Shown here piece after piece: positions 58,786-64,000 of a stretch of 64,000 nucleotides of DNA. The translations under genes were made by a program, and so were the position numbers. Below the pieces are notes generated by a model that had not been told where the DNA came from, made no database searches, and was given only the letters and a program-made list of their open reading frames with translations. How positions within the stretch are numbered: the stretch's first letter is position 1; every line of letters starts with the position of its first letter. Source of the stretch: Plantimonas leprariae. GTDB taxonomy: Bacteria; Pseudomonadota; Alphaproteobacteria; Rhizobiales; Rhizobiaceae. Location of the stretch: NCBI RefSeq assembly GCF_008802405.1, contig NZ_VZDO01000001.1, forward strand, positions 248,001-312,000. Direction: 5' to 3'.

Positions 58786-59127
58786 ATGAATCGCCGCCCT
58801 GCCGCCGCCGCCACGACGCCGTCCTGCCCGGTGCCGCTCGAACTTCTGGCGCTGCTTCTGCGCTCCGACGCAGGCCGGCTGCGCGCCATGATCGACGAGC
58901 TGCCAGAGACGCCGCGAGCGGCGCTCGCGCTCTACTGCTTCAGCCGCTACCACCTGCGCCGGCTCGGCCTCTCGGTCGCGCTGCGGTGCCCGGAGCGCTC
59001 GCTCGAAGCCGTCGGCGGCTCCGACGGACGGCAGGTGCTGGCGCTGGCCCGCGACGCATCCTGGTCGGACGACGAACGGGTGCTGCGCGAGGCGCGGCCG
59101 GCCGCGCCGAAGCGGGCCGCCGCATAG
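58786..59127 (+). CDS. Hypothetical protein
   Basis: A 113-residue protein: PVPLELLALLLRSDAGRLRAMIDELPETPRAALALYCFSRYHLRRLGLSVALRCPERSLEAVGG, then an acidic-basic tail ending RPAAPKRAAA. Two amphipathic helices are likely in the first 65 residues, and there are no membrane segments or motifs I know. It converges with the secreted-protein gene at 59149. Start ATG 58786, weak ribosome-binding site. Confidence 0.5.
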   Translation: MNRRPAAAATTPSCPVPLELLALLLRSDAGRLRAMIDELPETPRAALALYCFSRYHLRRLGLSVALRCPERSLEAVGGSDGRQVLALARDASWSDDERVLREARPAAPKRAAA

Positions 59128-59148
59128 GTTCGCGGCAAAGGCCGGCGA

Positions 59149-59493
59149 TCAGCGGATGCTCGGCGCCGGCCAGCCGGGAACCACCTCGCCGTCCGCGTAG
59201 CAGAGGACCGAGGCGGAAGTGACGCAGGCGCCGAGCGAAGCGGCCTGCAACGGCTTCGCCACCGCCTGCTCGTCGGGATGAAGGGCCGCCGCGCCGCCGG
59301 CTGCGGACGACGGCTTCGGGGTCGCGACCGCCGCCGCGGCGCGCGCGGCGTCCAGGCTTCCGTGCTCCCGTCCCCGCTTCGAGGCGACGACCGTGCCGGC
59401 CGGCTGCGGACCGTTGGTGATCTGATCGGCCGCGGCCTCGCCGCCGACGGCGACGAGACAGGCGACGAATAGCGGCAGCGCGGATCGGCGCAT
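59149..59493 (-). CDS. Secreted hypothetical protein
   Basis: A 114-residue protein with a signal peptide (RRSALPLFVACLVAVGGEAAADQ, cleavage near AAA-D). The mature part is Ala/Ser/Pro-rich with two cysteines near the end (SLGACVTSASVLCYADGEVVPGWP). GGAG precedes the ATG at 59493. No family recognised. Confidence 0.6.
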   Translation of the reverse strand: MRRSALPLFVACLVAVGGEAAADQITNGPQPAGTVVASKRGREHGSLDAARAAAAVATPKPSSAAGGAAALHPDEQAVAKPLQAASLGACVTSASVLCYADGEVVPGWPAPSIR

Positions 59494-59584
59494 GGTGGAA
59501 CTCCTTGGCCCGGCCATCCAGATCGCATGCCGGGATTGACGTCCAGTTTCCCCGTTCGGTCCGGTTCGATCTATATTTCACCGC

Positions 59585-59740
59585 ATGCAGCGCGATCGCG
59601 ACAGCCTCCGCTCCCCTGGCACCTGGCGTTCCGCCATGAGGGCGATGTTCGCGGCCGGCGCGATCCGCCTCGTCCTCCGCCTGATGCTCATCGTCGCCGT
59701 CGGGGTGGTTCTCTTCCTGCTGAGCTGGCACGGGAACTGA
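59585..59740 (+). CDS. Very small membrane protein
   Basis: A 51-residue product starting MQRDRDSLRSPGTWRSAM and ending in a single hydrophobic helix (LVLRLMLIVAVGVVLFLLSW-HGN). The basic N-terminus and C-terminal helix fit a tail-anchored or single-pass inner-membrane protein. There is no strong ribosome-binding site. It ends 9 bases before the EcfG-like promoter of the DUF3597 gene. The frame and hydrophobic pattern are the only evidence. Confidence 0.45.
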   Translation: MQRDRDSLRSPGTWRSAMRAMFAAGAIRLVLRLMLIVAVGVVLFLLSWHGN

Positions 59741-59749
59741 AGCGCCGCC

Positions 59750-59774
59750 GGAACGAGCCGGACTCGCCGCCGTT
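59750..59774 (+). promoter_or_regulatory. EcfG-type (general stress) promoter candidate
   Basis: GGAAC (59750-59754) and CGTT (59771-59774) are separated by exactly 16 bases, the pattern of EcfG-dependent general-stress promoters in alphaproteobacteria. It is about 50 bases upstream of the DUF3597 ATG. The match is exact in both short boxes but could arise by chance. Confidence 0.5.
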
Positions 59775-59823
59775 CTCGCAGCGATCGCGTTCAAACGGAC
59801 GCGGCGCAGCCAAGGACACGACG

Positions 59824-60363
59824 ATGAGCGTATTCGGGAAGATCAAGGACGCGATCTTCGGCAGGCACGCCGAGGCCGCCGAAAATCCGGCCGGTGGCCA
59901 GTCGGGCGTCAACACTTCGTCCGGCGGCGCGCCGGCCCAGCCGTCGACGCCGGCCAGCGCCCCGGCCGCGCCGCAGGCCGCCCCGTCCGGCGCTTCGCCC
60001 GAGCCGCAGTCGAGCCCGGCCCAGCCGACCGCCGCGCCCGGCGCACCCGCGCAGCAGCCTGCCTCGGCCGGCACGGCGCCCCAGTCGAAGCCCGCGGCTT
60101 CCGCCTCGGTCGACGTCGAGCGAATCATGGATCAGGCGGTGAAGGCGCACGGTCAGAAGCTCGACTGGCGTCACTCGATCGTCGACATGATGAAGGCGCT
60201 CGACCTCGACAGCAGCCTGTCGGAGCGCAAGGAGCTGGCAGAGGAACTCGGCTACCACGGCGACGCGAACGATTCGGCAGAGATGAACGTCTGGCTGCAC
60301 AAGGCGCTTCTGAAGAAGCTCGCCGAGAACGGCGGCAAGGTGCCGGCCGACCTCACGGACTGA
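59824..60363 (+). CDS. DUF3597 domain protein
   Basis: A 179-residue protein. SVFGKIKDAIFGRH at the N-terminus and the C-terminal VERIMDQAVKAHGQKLDWRHSIVDMMKALDLDSSLSERKELAEELGYHGDANDSAEMNVWLHKALLKKLAENGGKVPADLTD define the DUF3597 family, with a Pro/Ala/Ser-rich linker (about residues 28-95) between. The C-terminal helical domain is about 80 residues. Its role is unknown; the EcfG-like promoter suggests induction in stationary phase or stress. Confidence 0.88.
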   Translation: MSVFGKIKDAIFGRHAEAAENPAGGQSGVNTSSGGAPAQPSTPASAPAAPQAAPSGASPEPQSSPAQPTAAPGAPAQQPASAGTAPQSKPAASASVDVERIMDQAVKAHGQKLDWRHSIVDMMKALDLDSSLSERKELAEELGYHGDANDSAEMNVWLHKALLKKLAENGGKVPADLTD

Positions 60364-60423
60364 CGGCGACCGGCCGGCCGCGCTTCCAACGGCCGGCCTA
60401 CCACCCCCTGCGGGACTACCACG

Positions 60424-60591
60424 ATGTTTCTCGAAAGCGGCTGGCGGCCGAAGGAGGATCCGGATCGCGGCCCGCCCCGCATGTCGGCGCGCGACGAGCG
60501 CACGCTCATGTGGTTCATCGTCGTGATGGCACTCCTGCTTCTCGTCGCGCCGATCGGCGGCGGGACGATCGTCGGGGCCTTTTTCCGGTAA
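60424..60591 (+). CDS. Very small membrane protein
   Basis: A 55-residue product: a polar N-terminus (FLESGWRPKEDPDRGPPRMSARDERTL) then one helix (MWFIVVMALLLLVAPIGGGTIVG). It lies 60 bases after the DUF3597 gene and may belong to the same transcript. No strong ribosome-binding site. Function unknown. Confidence 0.45.
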   Translation: MFLESGWRPKEDPDRGPPRMSARDERTLMWFIVVMALLLLVAPIGGGTIVGAFFR

Positions 60592-60626
60592 CGGCTGCGC
60601 GCGTTCGGCGGCCGCGCCCCGTTCCG

Positions 60627-61616
60627 TCAGCTTCGGTCGGCCTCGCCGCGGCCGTAGGTGAGGAGCATCGCGATGATCACGGTGCCGTAGATGATCTGCC
60701 GCCCCGCTTCCGGCATCTGCATGACGGCCAGGATCGACTGGAGAAGCGTGATCAGGACCACCCCGGCGACGGTGCCGAGATAGTTGCCGCGCCCGCCGAG
60801 GATGTTGGTGCCGCCGAGCACCACGGCGGCGATCGCCGGCAGGAGATACGGGTCGCCCATCCCCTGATAGGCCTTGGTGGAATAGCCGGCGAGCAGCACG
60901 CCGGCGAAGGCCGCCGCCGCGCCCGAAAGGACGAAGCAGCCCACGATGACGAAGTTCGTGTCGACGCCGGAAAGGTAGGCGGCCTGCTCGCGGTTGCCGA
61001 CCGCATAGACGCGCCGCCCGAAGGCCGTCCGCGTCAGGATGAAGACGACGAGCGCCCCGACCAGCACCCAGACGAAGAGCGCGTTCGGGATGCCGAGCGC
61101 GAGGCGGCCGACGGCGAGATCGTGCATCAAGTCGGTCGCGTGATCCTGCGGGGCGGAGCCGCCGGTGTGAAGCACCATCAGCCCCTGCACCACGGCGTTC
61201 ATGCCGAGGGTGAAGATCATCGAGGGCAGGCGCAGATAGGCGACGCCGATACCGTTCACGAGCCCGACCGCCGCGCCGCAGAGGATCGCGACGGGAATGG
61301 CGGCGATGCCGCCGGCCGTGCCGTACCAGCCGGCCACAGCCGTCGCCATCATCGCGCCGAGCGTCACCGTCCACGGGATCGACAGGTCGATATGACCGAG
61401 GAGGATGACGAGCATCGCGCCCGACGCGACGACGCCGAGGAAGGCGCTGATCTGAAGCTGCTGCAGCAGGTATTCCGGCGACAGGAACTGGCGCGAATAC
61501 ATCGCGCCGCCGACGAGGATCAGCGCGATGCAGCCGAAGGCGATCGCGACGGACCGGTCGAGACCGAGCGGCGGCGCGAAGCGCGCCCTCGCGGCGGCGG
61601 GCTCGGCGTCGCTCAC
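60627..61616 (-). CDS. Sugar-type ABC transporter permease (RbsC/BPD_transp_2 family)
   Basis: A 329-residue inner-membrane protein with about ten helices. The EAA-like region AVGNREQAAYLSGVDTNFVIVGCFVLSGAAAAFAG and LLPAIAAVVLGGTNILGGRGNYLGTVAGVVLITLLQSIL mark the carbohydrate-uptake permease family. It is the third gene of a leftward operon; its start overlaps the stop of the second permease gene. Together they form a heterodimeric channel. Substrate unknown; a monosaccharide or polyol is likely from the family. Confidence 0.9.
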   Translation of the reverse strand: MSDAEPAAARARFAPPLGLDRSVAIAFGCIALILVGGAMYSRQFLSPEYLLQQLQISAFLGVVASGAMLVILLGHIDLSIPWTVTLGAMMATAVAGWYGTAGGIAAIPVAILCGAAVGLVNGIGVAYLRLPSMIFTLGMNAVVQGLMVLHTGGSAPQDHATDLMHDLAVGRLALGIPNALFVWVLVGALVVFILTRTAFGRRVYAVGNREQAAYLSGVDTNFVIVGCFVLSGAAAAFAGVLLAGYSTKAYQGMGDPYLLPAIAAVVLGGTNILGGRGNYLGTVAGVVLITLLQSILAVMQMPEAGRQIIYGTVIIAMLLTYGRGEADRS

Positions 61617-62593
61617 GCGAAGACCTCCAGGCGGTTGCGAATCCGGAAGATGCGGACCGCGCCGAGGCTGACCGCGGCCAGCAGCACGACGCCCTGGAAC
61701 AGCGGCTGCCAGAGGGGATCGAGGTCGAAGACGAAGAGAAGGTCCTCGATCGTGCGGAGCACGAAGGCGCCGAAGATCGACCCGATCGCCGAGCCCCAGC
61801 CGCCGAACAGCGAGGTGCCGCCGATCACCACGGCCGCGATCGAGTTCAGCGTATAGGTGCCGGCGATCGGCGCGGAAGCCTCGCCGGAGTAGGTGTTGAA
61901 GGTCAGCATCAGCCCGCCGGCGGCGGAGAGCAGCCCGCTCAGCGTATAGGCGGCGAGGCGCGCGCGGCGGACGGGAACGCCCGACATGTAGGCCGCCTGC
62001 TCGTTCGAGCCGACCGCATAGGCCGCCCGGCCGATCGGCGAATGGCGGTAGGGCAGCCAGACGACAAGCACTACGGCGAGGAGAATCAGGAGCGACGTCG
62101 GCAGGGCGTCGAAAAGCTGGCCGGTGGCCCAGTCGGCGATGTCGGACTGCACGTCGCCGCCGGGGTCCGGGCGCACCAGCAGCGCGAGGCCGTAGTAGAT
62201 CGCGCCGGTCGCGAGCGTCGTGATGATCGGCTGCAGGCGTCCCCAGACGACGATCGCGCCGTTGAGAAAGCCGCAGGCCGTGCCGGCGAGGAGCACGGCC
62301 ATGCAGCCGGCGAGCCCCTCTCCCACCGAGCCGAGCACGATCCGCGAGGCGAGGCAGTTGGCGAGGACGAAGATCATGCCGGCGGACAGATCGAGGCCGC
62401 GGGTGAGAACCGGCAGCGTCTGCGCCATCGCGACGAAAGCGAGGAGCACCGCCTTGTTGGCGGCCGTCGCGACGACGCCGGCGCTGAGCCCCGCCGGATG
62501 GTTGCCGACATAGACCGCGAACATCGCGATCGACAGCGCCACAGCCGCGAGAAGCCCGGCATTGTGCGACAGGCGGTAGCGCAACCCGTTCAT
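61613..62593 (-). CDS. Second sugar-type ABC transporter permease
   Basis: A 326-residue permease with about ten helices and the same family motifs: AVGSNEQAAYMSGVPVRRARLAAYTLSGLLSAAGG and YTLNSIAAVVIGGTSLFGGWGSAIGSIFGAF. It overlaps the ATPase gene and the following permease gene by 4 bases each (ATGA type). Importers with two different RbsC-like permeases are known for L-rhamnose, AI-2 and galactofuranose, so one of these substrate types is possible. Confidence 0.9.
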   Translation of the reverse strand: MNGLRYRLSHNAGLLAAVALSIAMFAVYVGNHPAGLSAGVVATAANKAVLLAFVAMAQTLPVLTRGLDLSAGMIFVLANCLASRIVLGSVGEGLAGCMAVLLAGTACGFLNGAIVVWGRLQPIITTLATGAIYYGLALLVRPDPGGDVQSDIADWATGQLFDALPTSLLILLAVVLVVWLPYRHSPIGRAAYAVGSNEQAAYMSGVPVRRARLAAYTLSGLLSAAGGLMLTFNTYSGEASAPIAGTYTLNSIAAVVIGGTSLFGGWGSAIGSIFGAFVLRTIEDLLFVFDLDPLWQPLFQGVVLLAAVSLGAVRIFRIRNRLEVFA

Positions 62594-64000
62594 GCCGCGC
62601 GCTCTCGGCTTGCGTCGACGTTGAGGGCGGCGGAAACGAGGGCCCGCTCGTCGAGCGCCGCGCCGGCGAGTTCGCGCGCGACCGTGCCGCCGTACATCAC
62701 GAGGACGCGGTCGCAGCAGCCGATCAGTTCGGCATAGTCGGTGGAATAGAACAGGACGGCCACCCCCCCGTCGGCGAGCTCGCGCAGGAGCCGGTAGATC
62801 TCCTGCTTGGTGCCGACGTCGATGCCGCGGGTCGGATCGTTAAGGAGCACGACGCCGGGGCCGGTCATCAGCCATTTTGCCAGCACCACCTTCTGCTGGT
62901 TACCACCGGAGAGGGTCGAGACCGGTGCGGCGAGGCTCGGCAGCTTGATGCACAGCTTCGCGACCATCGCGTCGATCGCTTGCCCCTCGCGCCGACGGTC
63001 GATCGCGGCCCCGCGCTTGAAGCGGAACAGCGAGGCGAGGCTCATGTTGTCGCCGACGCTCATCGGCAGCATCAACCCTTCGGTCTTGCGGTCCTCGGGG
63101 ATCAGCGCCAGCGGCAGCTTGGCGCGGATCGCCGCGCGCGGGCCGGCGAGGCGCACCGGCCGGCCGCCGACCTCCAGGGTGCCGCCGACGCCCTTCAGGA
63201 CGCCGAACAGCGCCAGGAGCAGTTCGCGCTGCCCCTGCCCGTCGAGGCCGCCGAGCCCGACGATCTCGCCCTGCCGGACGTCGAGCGAGACGTCGCGCAG
63301 CTCGCGGCCCCAGGCGAGGTTCCGCGCGGCGAGCGCGACCGGCGCCGCGGCGGCGGGGTCGCGCGCCGGCTTGTCGGGATACTGGTGCGTCAGTTCGCGG
63401 CCGATCATCATCTCGACGATCGCCCCGACCGAGCGCTCGCCTTTCGCGAAGGTCTCGATGCGCCGGCCGTTGCGGAACACGCTGGCGCAATCCGCCAGCG
63501 CCTCGATCTCCGGCATGCGGTGCGAGACATAGAGGATGCCGACGCCTTCCGCGGCGAGCCGCCGGATGACGCCGTGGATGCGCTCGACATCCTCGGCGGT
63601 GAGTGCCGAGGTCGCCTCGTCGAGGATCAGGAGCTTCGGATTCCGCCCGAGGGCCTTCGCGATCTCGACCATCTGGCGACGCGACAGGGGCAGGTCGCGC
63701 GCGAGCTGGAGCGGATGGACGTCCTCGCAGCCGACGCGGGCGAGAAGCTCGCGCGCCCGCCGCATCTGCGCCCGCCCGTCGATGAGGCCGCCCCGCTTCG
63801 GCGGGTCGGCGATCGACAGGTTGTCGGCGACCGTCAGGTCGGGCAACAGCGACAGTTCCTGGAAGATGCAGACGACGCCGGCCGCCGCGGCGTCGCTGGG
63901 TTTGCGGAAGCGCACCGGCCGCCCTTCGACCAGAAGCTCGCCCTCGCTCGGATCGGTGACGCCAGACGCGATCTTGATCAGCGTCGACTTGCCGGCGCCG
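62590..64000 (-). CDS. Sugar-type ABC transporter ATPase with two NBDs, partial (cut by window edge)
   Basis: The gene starts beyond the right edge. At the edge the translation reads GAGKSTLIKIASGV, the Walker A of the first nucleotide-binding domain, followed by FQELSLLPDLTVADN (Q loop), LSRRQMVEIAKALGRNPKLLILDEATSAL (signature and Walker B), then a second domain with degenerate Walker A and LSGGNQQKVVLAKWLMTGPGVVLLNDPTRGIDVGTKQEIY. This tandem layout is the RbsA/AraG family. It precedes the two permease genes and overlaps the first by 4 bases. The periplasmic binding protein is probably upstream, outside the window. Confidence 0.92.
   Translation of the reverse strand, partial: GAGKSTLIKIASGVTDPSEGELLVEGRPVRFRKPSDAAAAGVVCIFQELSLLPDLTVADNLSIADPPKRGGLIDGRAQMRRARELLARVGCEDVHPLQLARDLPLSRRQMVEIAKALGRNPKLLILDEATSALTAEDVERIHGVIRRLAAEGVGILYVSHRMPEIEALADCASVFRNGRRIETFAKGERSVGAIVEMMIGRELTHQYPDKPARDPAAAAPVALAARNLAWGRELRDVSLDVRQGEIVGLGGLDGQGQRELLLALFGVLKGVGGTLEVGGRPVRLAGPRAAIRAKLPLALIPEDRKTEGLMLPMSVGDNMSLASLFRFKRGAAIDRRREGQAIDAMVAKLCIKLPSLAAPVSTLSGGNQQKVVLAKWLMTGPGVVLLNDPTRGIDVGTKQEIYRLLRELADGGVAVLFYSTDYAELIGCCDRVLVMYGGTVARELAGAALDERALVSAALNVDASRERAA

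Noticed and set aside
1-64000. CRISPR arrays, prophage genes or an origin of replication
   Set aside because: No regularly spaced repeats, no phage structural or integrase genes other than the IS3 remnant, and no dnaA/repABC-type genes or DnaA-box clusters were seen.

Overview
The window is GC-rich DNA with densely packed genes and short spacers. The gene families point to an alphaproteobacterium, most likely of the order Hyphomicrobiales (Rhizobiales): GlxA/GlxB-type genes, an HWE-family histidine kinase, a DUF3597 protein, an EcfG-like GGAAC-N16-CGTT promoter and a rhizobial-style myo-inositol operon. No species can be assigned from the sequence alone.

Layout. 1-2.3 kb: the start of msrA, a small membrane protein, tRNA-Ser(GGA) and a broken IS3-family element. 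2.3-6 kb: an APC permease and a two-gene SDR/aldonolactone-oxidase operon. 6.65-33.3 kb: a methylated-amine catabolic region. 33.3-39.6 kb: a candidate structured RNA, a secreted trypsin-like protease, a FecR protein with a Gly/Pro/Lys-rich tail, a CHASE2-GGDEF-EAL protein and a lone receiver protein. 39.7-46.4 kb: a CheB-CheR-PAS-HWE kinase, two DUF2382 stress proteins and a PAS-LuxR regulator. 46.7-54.2 kb: a myo-inositol operon (hyi-like, iolG, iolC-DUF2090, iolD, iolE, iolB) without iolA or a local regulator. 54.3-60.6 kb: small secreted or membrane proteins, a glycosyltransferase-like gene, an ECF sigma/anti-sigma pair and a DUF3597 gene. 60.6-64 kb: a sugar-type ABC importer whose ATPase runs off the right edge.

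The central feature encodes what looks like a complete aerobic route from trimethylamine to central metabolism. Tmm oxidises trimethylamine to TMAO. Tdm splits TMAO to dimethylamine and formaldehyde, and its GcvT domain is expected to capture the C1 unit on tetrahydrofolate. DmmABC oxidises dimethylamine to methylamine, with DmmD as the tetrahydrofolate-linked partner. GmaS makes gamma-glutamylmethylamide, MgsABC forms N-methylglutamate, and MgdABCD oxidises it to glutamate and methylene-THF. FolD and PurU convert methylene-THF through formyl-THF to formate. The ABC importer for TMAO (TmoXWV) is not in the window; instead there are two APC-type permeases, one inside an operon of small membrane proteins of unknown function. 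A GlxA/AraC regulator and an XRE-cupin regulator sit within the region, and several inverted repeats lie in the promoter regions.

Assignments rest on reading the translated sequences and recognising family motifs and gene order; no database search was run. Start codons were chosen by Shine-Dalgarno spacing and family length, and uncertain ones are stated.
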